Source: JBCBTJ01 sp039818665 (lineage in GTDB: Bacteria; Pseudomonadota; Alphaproteobacteria; Caulobacterales; Hyphomonadaceae). From it: a DNA stretch of 63,270 nt. Position numbers and translations under genes: made by a program. Where the stretch lies: NCBI GenBank assembly GCA_039818665.1, contig JBCBTJ010000012.1:1-63270 (forward strand), written 5' to 3'. Position 1 is the stretch's first letter. The number at the start of each line of letters is the position of its first letter. Below the pieces are notes generated by a model, which searched no databases, was not told the DNA's origin, and was given only the letters and a program-made list of their open reading frames with translations. Below are positions 34,094 through 42,438 of this stretch, in pieces.

Positions 34094-35778
34094 GCCTCCT
34101 CCAACAAACGCTCAGCCGCCGCGCGCGCCTCCTGGGTCACGCTCGCGCCGGACAGCATGCGCGCGATTTCCTCCCGCCGCGCGGCTTCATCTAGAACGCG
34201 CGCCCGCGTCTGTCCAAATCCGCCTCGGCGCGGGGTTTTTTCGATCCGCCACTGGGCGGAGGCCGCCGCCGCCACCTGCGGACTATGAGTGACCGCGAAT
34301 ACCTGACGATCTCGTCCCAGCCGCGCCAACCGCTCGCCGATCGCCGCCGCCACGGCGCCGCCGACTCCTTGATCAGCTTCGTCGAAGATCAAGGTCTTGC
34401 CGGCGTCGCCGCCAGCCATCGCGCACTTCGCCGCGAGCGACACGCGCGCCAGTTCGCCGCCCGACGCAATCCGGTGCAAGGGCCCGAAGCCGGCCCCCGG
34501 CGCGGTTTCAATTTCAAATGAAGCGGCTTCGGCGCCTTTCGGGCCCGCTTCTTCCAGCGGCGACGGCGTGAAGCGAACCCGCAGCCGCGCGCGATCGAGC
34601 TTCAGAGGGCCGAACTCCGACGCCACGGCGGCCTCGAACCGAGCGGCGGCGGCGGCGCGCTGTTCTGTCAACGCGGCGCTATGCGCGCGCCAAGCCGCTT
34701 TGGCGTCCTCTTCGGCGCTGCGCGCCCGCGTCAGCTCGGCCATGTTAAGCTCGCAGGCTTCGAGGTCGCGGGTGAGTTTGGCGAGGACCGCTGGCAATTC
34801 GTCGGGCGCGACCCTGTGCTTGCGCGCCGCCGCCTTTAGCGCGAATAAGCGGGTCTCGGCCGCCTCGAGCGCGGCCTCATCGTGCTCGGCGAGCGCGAGA
34901 ATGTCGCCGATCCGCGCCTCCGCCTCGCGTGTCTCTATCAGCGCGCGCTCCACCGCGCCGACCGCTGAAGAAACCGAATTGTGCAAAGGCCCGTCGACCT
35001 CGACCAAGCGCTCGACGCGATCCAGCGCTTTAGCGGCGCGGACCAAAGCGCTCTCGACTTGATCGTTCGCCAGCGTCGCCGCGGCCTCGCCGGCCGCCTC
35101 GTTGAGACGCTCGCTCTGCATGCCTTGCGCGCGGCGCGCCGATAACCGCGCCGCCTCCCCCGTTTCCGGCGCGAGCGCCGTCAACTCCTCCACCGCATCA
35201 ACAAGCCAATCACGCTCCTCGCGTGAGGCCGACGCGGCCGCGTCCAAGGCCGCGCGCGCGGCAAGGCGCTCTTGGTAGAGCCGCCAAGCCGAACCGCACG
35301 CGGCGACCTGTTCGGCGAGGCCGCCAAAGGCGTCGAGCATGTCGCGATGCGCGGCGGGGCGCAGCAAGCCGGCCGCCGCATGTTGTCCGTGGATCTCCAC
35401 CAAATGCGCGCCCAGCGCGCCCAGGAATGTCGCGGACGCCGGCTGATCGTTGACAAACCCCCGCGCCGGACCCTGCGCGGGTATCACGCGCTTCAGGATC
35501 AACGGATCATCCGGCGCCGCCTCGACGCCATGCTCGGACAGGAGCGCCCAGACGGGCGACCCCTCATGCGGGGCGAACGCCGCCGACACGACCGCCTGGT
35601 CAGCTCCGGCGCGGATGAAACGGCGCTCGGGCTTTCCGCCAAGCGCGACGCCGATCGCATCCAGCAGGATTGATTTGCCCGCGCCGGTTTCGCCCGTCAG
35701 GCACGTAAACCCGCCGCCGGGCTCCAATTGCAAGGCTTCGACAAGTACGAAATTGGAAAGAGACAACGCCGTAATCAT
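34090..35778 (-). CDS. recN: DNA repair protein RecN
   Basis: A 562-residue SMC-like ATPase for double-strand break repair. Walker A is GETGAGKSILL at residues about 29-39, long coiled-coil segments fill the middle, and the C-terminal half has the signature and Walker B (SGGELARVSLAAK, LIFDEADQGVGG). A GTTC-N7-GTTC operator lies 19 bases upstream of the start, so SOS induction is likely. Neighbours are bamD upstream and ligA downstream with ATGA overlap. Confidence 0.96.
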   Translation of the reverse strand: MITALSLSNFVLVEALQLEPGGGFTCLTGETGAGKSILLDAIGVALGGKPERRFIRAGADQAVVSAAFAPHEGSPVWALLSEHGVEAAPDDPLILKRVIPAQGPARGFVNDQPASATFLGALGAHLVEIHGQHAAAGLLRPAAHRDMLDAFGGLAEQVAACGSAWRLYQERLAARAALDAAASASREERDWLVDAVEELTALAPETGEAARLSARRAQGMQSERLNEAAGEAAATLANDQVESALVRAAKALDRVERLVEVDGPLHNSVSSAVGAVERALIETREAEARIGDILALAEHDEAALEAAETRLFALKAAARKHRVAPDELPAVLAKLTRDLEACELNMAELTRARSAEEDAKAAWRAHSAALTEQRAAAAARFEAAVASEFGPLKLDRARLRVRFTPSPLEEAGPKGAEAASFEIETAPGAGFGPLHRIASGGELARVSLAAKCAMAGGDAGKTLIFDEADQGVGGAVAAAIGERLARLGRDRQVFAVTHSPQVAAAASAQWRIEKTPRRGGFGQTRARVLDEAARREEIARMLSGASVTQEARAAAERLLEEA

Positions 35779-35796
35779 TCGGCGTCGATATCATGA

Positions 35797-35811
35797 GAAC
35801 AAAAACGGAAC
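35797..35811 (-). promoter_or_regulatory. SOS (LexA) operator of recN
   Basis: On the plus strand GAAC-AAAAACG-GAAC, on the minus strand GTTC-CGTTTTT-GTTC: a perfect match to the alphaproteobacterial LexA operator GTTC-N7-GTTC. It lies in the 49-base gap between bamD and recN, 19 bases before the recN ATG. recN is a classic SOS gene, so the assignment is well supported by both sequence and context. Confidence 0.85.
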
Positions 35812-35827
35812 AAGCGTCCCGAAAGCT

Positions 35828-36616
35828 CTAGTTTTCGGCGAAGAGCGTGCCGCCGCGGCGCTCCATCAGCGCGTAGGTGTCGGCATACCAGCGCGTGTCC
35901 GCATGATTGTGTCCGAGCACAGCGGCGACCTGCTGGGCTTGATCCATCAAACCGACGGACATGTACGCCTCGACCAAGCGATGCAGCGCTTCAGGCGCGT
36001 GCGAGGTGGTCTCGTATTGCTCGACGACTGTCTTGAACCGATTGATCGCCGGCAAATGCTGGTTGCGCCGCAGGTACCAGCGGCCGATCGTCATCTCTTT
36101 GCCAGCAAGTTGATCGTTGACCATATCAAGCTTCAGCCGTGAATCTTTCGCGTATTCGCTTTCCGGAAAGCGACGGATCACGTCCTCCAAAGCCGCTTTG
36201 GCGAGTTCGGTCGTGCGCTGGTCGCGGCCGACATCTATGATCTGATCGAAATGGCTGAGCGCGATGACGTGGTACGCGTAGGCGGCGCCCTCGCTGCCTG
36301 GATGCAAGCCGACATAACGCTGCGCCGTCGTGATCGCATCGTCATAGCGTCGGCTCTTATACGAAGCGTAGGCCGACATCAGCGTCGCCCGCCGCGCCCA
36401 TTCAGAATAGGGATGCTGACGCTCGACCTCGTTGAAGAGAGCGATCGCCTCATCGTACGAACGCCGGTCAAGCTCTGTCGCAGCGCTGTTGTACAAAAGT
36501 TCGACGGGCCGCTCGACATAAGCGCGGCGCTCTGACCGTGAACCGCTCGCACAACTCGCGACGGCCACAGATCCGCCAACGAGAAGGAAAAGCGGCAATT
36601 TCAGTGATCGCGACAT
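35828..36616 (-). CDS. bamD: outer membrane assembly lipoprotein BamD
   Basis: A 262-residue lipoprotein of the BAM complex. The signal ends in lipobox VASC, followed by TPR repeats: LYNSAATELDRRSYDEAIALF, HPYSEWARRATLMSAYASYK, and FPESEYAKDSRLKLDMV. It supports insertion of outer membrane proteins. Its place between lpxC and recN is the usual alphaproteobacterial one. The gap 36617-36741 upstream may hold its promoter but I could not single one out. Confidence 0.95.
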   Translation of the reverse strand: MSRSLKLPLFLLVGGSVAVASCASGSRSERRAYVERPVELLYNSAATELDRRSYDEAIALFNEVERQHPYSEWARRATLMSAYASYKSRRYDDAITTAQRYVGLHPGSEGAAYAYHVIALSHFDQIIDVGRDQRTTELAKAALEDVIRRFPESEYAKDSRLKLDMVNDQLAGKEMTIGRWYLRRNQHLPAINRFKTVVEQYETTSHAPEALHRLVEAYMSVGLMDQAQQVAAVLGHNHADTRWYADTYALMERRGGTLFAEN

Positions 36617-36741
36617 GGTCTGACGTCCTTGGAATTGGCGGCACTATCGCCACGGGCTCAGCGCGGCGCAAGCCTGCGACTCAGTCGCCATAATGGCGCC
36701 GATTGCCAAACAAATCTTAAGCTGAAACCGATCAGCCGGGG

Positions 36742-37647
36742 TCACCCCGCTGCGGCGCGTTCGACATCATTGAATTCAGGTTGAGCGGCGGCGGCCCAGC
36801 GCCACGCCGCCGGATCGGCCATCAGCGCCGCTACGAGCGCCGCATTGACCGAATGCCCAGGCTGCTCGGCCTCGTAGACACCCGCGATCGGCGCGCCAGC
36901 CAGCATCAGATCGCCGATCACATCGAGAATCTTGTGCCGGACGAATTCGTCGCCGGCGCGCAAACCTTCCGGGTTGAGAACCCGGTCTTCATCGACAACC
37001 ACTGTGTTGTCCAAAGACCCGCCGCGCGCCAGACCCATGGCGCAGAGCGCCTCGACGTCGCTGAACAATGCAAAGGTGCGCGCGAAGGCGATGTCCCTCA
37101 AAAAGACGCCGGGCGTTAATTCAAACGCGGCGCTTTGCCGCCCGATGCGCTTGCATTGATAATCAATCGAGGCCCGCACCGTAAGCCAGTCCGAGTCGCT
37201 CGGACTGATCGAGGCCCGCTTCGCGCCCATCTCGACTGTGACCGGTTTTAGAACTCGGATGAACCGTCTCGGCGCGGCAAGCTCCGTAAGACCCGCCTTT
37301 AGGATCAGTTCGCAGAACTGCTTGGACGCGCCGTCGAGCACCGGAGGCTCGGCGCCGTCGATCTCAAACACCGCATTGTCGAGACCGAGGCCCGCGCAGG
37401 CCGCGAGCAAATGCTCGACCGTCGTCACCGACACGCCGGCCTGGTTGGTCAGAGTCGTGGCGAACTTGGTCGACGAGACGTTCTCGACATGCGCGGCGAT
37501 CGCGTTCGGCCGATCGGTAATGTCAGAGCGGATAAAAACGAGGCCGGCCCCGGCGGGCGCAGGTTTCATCACCAAGCGGACCCGCTCGCCGGAGTGCACG
37601 CCGACGCCGGCGCAAACAATGGGCGTTTTCAACGTGTTTTGAAACAT
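36742..37647 (-). CDS. lpxC: UDP-3-O-acyl-N-acetylglucosamine deacetylase
   Basis: A 301-residue zinc deacetylase committing UDP-GlcNAc precursors to lipid A synthesis. QNTLKTPIVCAGVGVHSGE is the N-terminal signature; VEHLLAACAGLGLDNA, EFVRHKILDVIGDLMLAG with zinc ligands, and PGHSVNAALVAAL follow. The ATG at 37647 opens the conserved start; the frame continues 19 codons upstream without homology. It lies between ftsZ and bamD, the common order. Confidence 0.96.
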   Translation of the reverse strand: MFQNTLKTPIVCAGVGVHSGERVRLVMKPAPAGAGLVFIRSDITDRPNAIAAHVENVSSTKFATTLTNQAGVSVTTVEHLLAACAGLGLDNAVFEIDGAEPPVLDGASKQFCELILKAGLTELAAPRRFIRVLKPVTVEMGAKRASISPSDSDWLTVRASIDYQCKRIGRQSAAFELTPGVFLRDIAFARTFALFSDVEALCAMGLARGGSLDNTVVVDEDRVLNPEGLRAGDEFVRHKILDVIGDLMLAGAPIAGVYEAEQPGHSVNAALVAALMADPAAWRWAAAAQPEFNDVERAAAG

Positions 37648-37760
37648 TGGGGCCAGACCGCACGCTGCTATGTCAGCAGTGCGGGAGCCAGCGCGCGTCC
37701 GCAAGACACCAATTATTTCTCAATATTGCGCGGCCTCGGACGGACCGCCGCGTCCGCCGG

Positions 37761-39110
37761 TTAGTGATTGGCGGACCGTCGAAGAAAGGCCGGAATCTCC
37801 AGATCGTCGTCGTCGAAGGGAGCTGGCTCCGGGTGATCATCCGGAGACGAGACGATCGCTTCGGTCCGCGGTTCAGCTTCGCCGCCATCGCCGTTTCGAC
37901 GCCATCCGAACAGGCTCGCGAAGCCCGAACCGTCATTGTCGGCCGGCCTCGGTCCGGGATCGGCCGGGCGCGCGCCGAACACCGCGTCCGCGGCGATTTC
38001 ATCAGCGCCTTCTGTGGAGGGAACATGCGCGGCGGGCAATGACCGCCCGGCGAAATCAGGGCGCTTGTCTTGCTCTTCCGGGACCGGCTCTGGCGTCCGA
38101 ACAACCACCGGCCCCACCGCCGCGTCGCGCGCGGCGTCCGTTTCGATCGGCTCTCGCACGGCGCTTTTCGCCGTTTCCACGCCGACGGCGACAACCGAAA
38201 CGCGGATCTGGCCGTCCATATCGGCGTCGAACGTCGAACCAAGGATGATCTCGGCGTCAGGGTCGATTTCGGCGCGAATCTCATTCGCCGCTTCATCGAC
38301 CTCGAACAGGGTCATGTCATAGCCGCCTGTGATGTTGATCAACACGCCTTTGGCGCCGGTCATCGACACATCGTCGAGCAGCGGATTCTCGATCGCCGCC
38401 CGGGCCGCTTCTTTCGCCCTGTTTTCGCCTTGGGCCTCGCCCATGCCCATCATCGCCGACCCCATGCCGGCCATGACATTGCGCACGTCAGCGAAGTCGA
38501 GATTGATGAGGCCCGGCATCACCATGAGGTCGGTGATCCCACGCACGCCGCAATAGAGGACATCGTCCGCCAAGCGGAACGCCTCCGCGAACGTTGTGCG
38601 CTCATTGGCGACGCGGAACAGGTTCTGATTGGGCACGACGATCATCGTGTCCACATGGCGGCGGATTTCGATAAGCCCCTGCTCGGCCAACTGCATCCGG
38701 CGCACGCCTTCGAAGGTGAAGGGCTTGGTCACCACGCCGACTGTGAGGATTCCGCGCTCGCGGGCCATGCGGGCGATCACCGGCGCCGCGCCCGTGCCGG
38801 TGCCGCCGCCCATTCCGGCCGCAATGAACACCATGTGCGCGCCTTCCAGGAACCGCGCCACCTCTTGCAGCGACTCTTCGGCCGCCGCCGCGCCGACCTC
38901 AGGCCGCGCGCCCGCGCCCAGACCGCCCGTGGTCTCTGGGCCGAGTTGGATACGATTCTCAGTTTTCGACCGCGACAGCGCCTGGCTGTCGGTGTTGGCG
39001 ACGACGAACTCAACACCTTTGAGCTCGGCCGCGATCATATTGTCGACCGCATTCCCGCCAGCGCCTCCGACTCCGAAGACGACAATCCGGGGGGCTAGCT
39101 CAATGGTCAT
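37761..39110 (-). CDS. ftsZ: cell division protein FtsZ
   Basis: A 449-residue tubulin homologue that forms the Z ring. The GTP-binding signature GGGTGTGAAPV is intact, VGGAGGNAVDNMI opens the core, and the T7 loop NLDFADV is present. A long, acidic linker follows the core and the extreme C-terminal peptide DLEIPAFLRRSANH matches the docking peptide used by FtsA and ZipA-like partners. It is followed by lpxC and preceded by ftsA with a 98-base gap that probably contains its own promoter. Confidence 0.97.
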   Translation of the reverse strand: MTIELAPRIVVFGVGGAGGNAVDNMIAAELKGVEFVVANTDSQALSRSKTENRIQLGPETTGGLGAGARPEVGAAAAEESLQEVARFLEGAHMVFIAAGMGGGTGTGAAPVIARMARERGILTVGVVTKPFTFEGVRRMQLAEQGLIEIRRHVDTMIVVPNQNLFRVANERTTFAEAFRLADDVLYCGVRGITDLMVMPGLINLDFADVRNVMAGMGSAMMGMGEAQGENRAKEAARAAIENPLLDDVSMTGAKGVLINITGGYDMTLFEVDEAANEIRAEIDPDAEIILGSTFDADMDGQIRVSVVAVGVETAKSAVREPIETDAARDAAVGPVVVRTPEPVPEEQDKRPDFAGRSLPAAHVPSTEGADEIAADAVFGARPADPGPRPADNDGSGFASLFGWRRNGDGGEAEPRTEAIVSSPDDHPEPAPFDDDDLEIPAFLRRSANH

Positions 39111-39208
39111 TGTGGCGCGTCCTTCAAAATCTACATGGCGGTCGAAGCGGTCTCTGTCTCCGTTTGTCGCGGGTCTGAGCTAAAGGACGGTTAAATGCGC
39201 AACAGGGC

Positions 39209-40501
39209 TTAGAAATTTTCCTTAAGCCAACGGTACGTTCCGTTCACCAATCCTCCGCCAGCGCGTCCGCCGCCGATCAACGACGCGGCGCCAGCCCGCG
39301 ACGCGTCGAAAAGCCCCAACGAGCGGTACGCTAGCAGACCGGACGCTGTAGAGAAAGCGGGAGATGCAAAGGACTCCCCGAGAATCTCAGCTGCCGCTGG
39401 GCGGCCGATCCGCACCGGCATGCCAAGCGTGCTCGCGGCGAGGTCGCGAAGGCCGGGGATTTGGCTGGCTCCGCCAGTTAGTACGGATCGTCTCGGCAAG
39501 ACTTTTCGCAAAGCGGACGCTTCCAACCGGTCCCGGACAAGCTCCAGAGTCTCTTCGACCCGCGGCGCGATCACCCGGGCCAGATCCTTTCGCGGCAGTT
39601 TCGCTGTTTCAAGCCGACCGTCGTCGCCGAGGCGCGGCGCTTCAATCCTTTCCGCGCTGCCTGGACCATCGAAATCCACCGTTCCGCAAACCGTCTTCAA
39701 GCGTTCGGCCGCGGCGAACGTGGTGCCGAGGCCCTGGGCGATATCCGCGGTCACACGTCCGCCGCCCGACGGCGCGAAGCCGATCCAGGCCGGCGCGCCG
39801 TTCAGAAAAACAGCGATCGAGGTGACCCCGGCGCCCATGTCGATGCAGATCGCGCCATTGTCGCGTTCGTCCTCGATGAGCGCGCCGACGCCCGACGCGA
39901 TCGCCGCGGGCGCCAAACCCTCCACGCCCAAATGCGCGCGGCCGAGGCATTCTTCGAAGTTCCGCACAAGGCTCTTCGGCGCGGACACGACGCTGATCAA
40001 CACGCCGAGCTTGTCCGCGTGCATGCCGCGCGGATCCCGCACCCCCTCCTGCCCGTCGATCCGGTAGGCCACGACGTGAGCGCTCAACACAATTTTGCTT
40101 TTGTCCGCAGCCTTGGCGAGTGCGGCGGTCTGTACGCGGTCGACGTCTTTCGCGGTGACCTGGCGGCCGCCGATCTCTACGCCCGCGGCGACCAGCCGGC
40201 TGTCGACGGTCGGTCCCGCGACGCCGAGCGTCACATGCTCGATCCGCTCGCCCGCTTGGCGTTCGGCATCCTCCACGGCGAGCCGAACCGCGCGCTCCAA
40301 CCCATCGAGATCGGTGATCGCGCCGCCTGTGAAGCCGCGGCTTTGTTGACGACCGCCCCCGAGAAACTCAAAGCCGCCCGGCGTATCGGGCGTTTGGCGC
40401 GCGATCAGACAAGCGATCTTGGAGCACCCGATATCCAGGGCTGCGACAATCCCGCCGCGTGCTGCTGCGCGCGCGCGCAGACGATGTTCGGCCCGCGCCA
40501 T
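39209..40501 (-). CDS. ftsA: cell division protein FtsA
   Basis: A 430-residue actin-like ATPase that tethers FtsZ to the membrane. GGIVAALDIGCSKIACLIA is the phosphate-1 motif, CIDMGAGVTSIAVF is phosphate 2, and LTGGASQIPGLRDLA the adenosine motif. The C terminus (NGTYRWLKENF) is an amphipathic membrane-targeting helix. The ATG at 40501 overlaps the ftsQ stop by one base (TGATG). The stop lies within a hairpin (GGCTTA/TAAGCC, 39206-39228). Confidence 0.96.
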   Translation of the reverse strand: MARAEHRLRARAAARGGIVAALDIGCSKIACLIARQTPDTPGGFEFLGGGRQQSRGFTGGAITDLDGLERAVRLAVEDAERQAGERIEHVTLGVAGPTVDSRLVAAGVEIGGRQVTAKDVDRVQTAALAKAADKSKIVLSAHVVAYRIDGQEGVRDPRGMHADKLGVLISVVSAPKSLVRNFEECLGRAHLGVEGLAPAAIASGVGALIEDERDNGAICIDMGAGVTSIAVFLNGAPAWIGFAPSGGGRVTADIAQGLGTTFAAAERLKTVCGTVDFDGPGSAERIEAPRLGDDGRLETAKLPRKDLARVIAPRVEETLELVRDRLEASALRKVLPRRSVLTGGASQIPGLRDLAASTLGMPVRIGRPAAAEILGESFASPAFSTASGLLAYRSLGLFDASRAGAASLIGGGRAGGGLVNGTYRWLKENF

Positions 40502-41370
40502 CAGTTGCCCCGCGCGGCGAGAACGACGGGCTCGGACGCGTCGCCCGCCGGCGTGATGAAAACCCGGCCCGGCGTCCGCAGATCGAAGATACGGATGGGA
40601 CGCTTCAATACGCGCTCGCGCATATCCAAGTCCGCCAGCCGCGCGATGGCGGGCGCCAAGCGTTGGCCGTCGGGCAACTGCACCCGCGCGCCCGTGTCCA
40701 GCATGAGGTCCCAGCGCTCCGCGCGCACGCGCTCGGCGGACATGACGCGCTCGGCGAAATGCGGTTCGCCGGCCAGCGCGCCCGCGAGCATCGGCGCCGC
40801 CGGCGCGGCCTCGTCGCCGGTGACGCGCAACAAACCCGGATGATCAACCGCGCGAACGCCCGGCATCAGGCGCCCGAAACTGTCCACCACAGCTAAACCG
40901 CGGCCGTCATTCCAGACGGCGGTCGGCCGCGCCGGCGCGGCGATGATCAAAATCTGATCCGGCCAAAGCCGGTGCACTTTCACGTCCAGCACCTGCCGCG
41001 TCGACTCGACACGGCGTCGGATAATGTGCGGATCGGCGCGAAACATGTTTTCGCCCGGCTCAACCATCGCCGCGTCGCGCACCAAGCGTGCAAGATCCTC
41101 GTCGACGCCCACCACGGCGATCTGGTTGACCGAGAAGCCCATGCCGCGGGCGACGCCGTCGGTTGTGTTGTCGACATGGCGCTGAACCTGGGACAGAGAG
41201 CCCCCCATCCAAGCCGCGGCGGCGACCACAAGGGCGGCCAGGATCAGGATCCCGAACACTACGGACGAGGCCCTCACCTCGTCTTCATGCGAGCGCGGCT
41301 GCGGGGGCGGAGGCGCGGCCTGACGGCGCCGGCGCGCCGGCGGGCGGTAAGATTGCTCTATCTTCGGCAT
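40501..41370 (-). CDS. ftsQ: cell division protein FtsQ
   Basis: A 289-residue bitopic division protein: Pro/Arg-rich cytoplasmic N terminus (SYRPPARRRRQ), one membrane helix (VFGILILAALVVAAAAW), then a periplasmic POTRA domain (VNQIAVVGVDED) and beta domain. The ATG at 41370 (MPKIEQ) has GAGGA upstream and overlaps ddl by 13 bases; an earlier in-frame codon at 41391 is less likely. It recruits later division proteins. Confidence 0.95.
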   Translation of the reverse strand: MPKIEQSYRPPARRRRQAAPPPPQPRSHEDEVRASSVVFGILILAALVVAAAAWMGGSLSQVQRHVDNTTDGVARGMGFSVNQIAVVGVDEDLARLVRDAAMVEPGENMFRADPHIIRRRVESTRQVLDVKVHRLWPDQILIIAAPARPTAVWNDGRGLAVVDSFGRLMPGVRAVDHPGLLRVTGDEAAPAAPMLAGALAGEPHFAERVMSAERVRAERWDLMLDTGARVQLPDGQRLAPAIARLADLDMRERVLKRPIRIFDLRTPGRVFITPAGDASEPVVLAARGN

Positions 41371-42266
41371 GAGGCGTCCTCGATCATCCAAGCGACCAGC
41401 GCCTCGAAGCTCATGCCGAGATGCTTGGCCTGCTCCGGGACAAGCGAGGTCGGGGTCATCCCGGGCTGGGTGTTCGTTTCTAAAATCACGAGCCGTTCTC
41501 GTTTGTCGTCAAAGCGAAAGTCGGACCGCGTCACGCCCCGGCATCCCAAGGCGTTGTGGGCTTTCAAGCTTGCGTCTAGCGCAGCCTGCTCCACAGCCTT
41601 GGGCAGATCGGCCGGGATGATGTGGCGCGATCCTCCAGCTGTGTATTTTGCCTCGAAGTCGTAAAACTCCCTTAACGCTACGATTTCGGTGACGGCGAGG
41701 GCCCGATCCCCCATCACGCCGACCGACAATTCGCGTCCCGGTATGAACTCCTCGGCCATCAGATCGTCGCCATAGGCCCAATCGTCCGAAAGAATCTCGC
41801 GCGCCGGCCCGTTGGCCCCTTCCCGCACAATCACCACACCGAAACTCGACCCTTCCGCGACGGGTTTCACGACGTAGGGCGGCTCAAGCGGATGGGCCGT
41901 CCCCGCCTCGGCCCGCGTGACCGGCACGTCTTTGGCGATCTCGATGCCATGCTGGGCGTAAACCGCCTTCGATTTGCGCTTGTCCATCGCGACGGCCGAG
42001 GCGGCGACGCCGGAATGGGTGTAGGGGATCCCGATCCACTCCAGCAGTCCCTGTACGCAGCCGTCTTCGCCCCATGGCCCGTGCAGACCGTTTAAAACAG
42101 CGTCCGGCGCCGCTTCGACAAGAACCTGAGCGAGATCGCGGCCGGCGTCGATCTCCACAACTTCATAGCCAGCGCCACGCGCCGCTGCAGCCATCTCGGT
42201 CCCGGATGAAATCGAGACCTCGCGCTCGGACGACAGACCGCCATAAATGACCGCAACGCGCTTCAT
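41358..42266 (-). CDS. ddl: D-alanine-D-alanine ligase
   Basis: A 302-residue ATP-grasp enzyme of peptidoglycan precursor synthesis. MKRVAVIYGGLSSEREVS is the N-terminal signature, HGPWGEDGCVQGLLE the first substrate block, YVVKPVAEGSSFGV the ATP-grasp loop, and LETNTQPGMTPTSLVPEQA the C-terminal magnesium site. The ATG at 42266 has GGAG upstream. It overlaps ftsQ. Upstream on the other strand is a TonB-dependent receptor in place of the usual murB neighbour. Confidence 0.96.
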   Translation of the reverse strand: MKRVAVIYGGLSSEREVSISSGTEMAAAARGAGYEVVEIDAGRDLAQVLVEAAPDAVLNGLHGPWGEDGCVQGLLEWIGIPYTHSGVAASAVAMDKRKSKAVYAQHGIEIAKDVPVTRAEAGTAHPLEPPYVVKPVAEGSSFGVVIVREGANGPAREILSDDWAYGDDLMAEEFIPGRELSVGVMGDRALAVTEIVALREFYDFEAKYTAGGSRHIIPADLPKAVEQAALDASLKAHNALGCRGVTRSDFRFDDKRERLVILETNTQPGMTPTSLVPEQAKHLGMSFEALVAWMIEDASCRR

Positions 42267-42438
42267 GCTTGGCTCCAATGTTTCGCCCCGGCCAGTAGCG
42301 GAGTTCGTTCGACATCAAAACGTCGCTCATGAGGCCCTAAGGGACCGTTCATGGGGCGCCTTACGAAACTGTCACTTGCGACTCTTGCAGAAGCGGTCTC
42401 GTTACATGTGTCGCGTATTGTTCACCGGGGGAGCGGGG

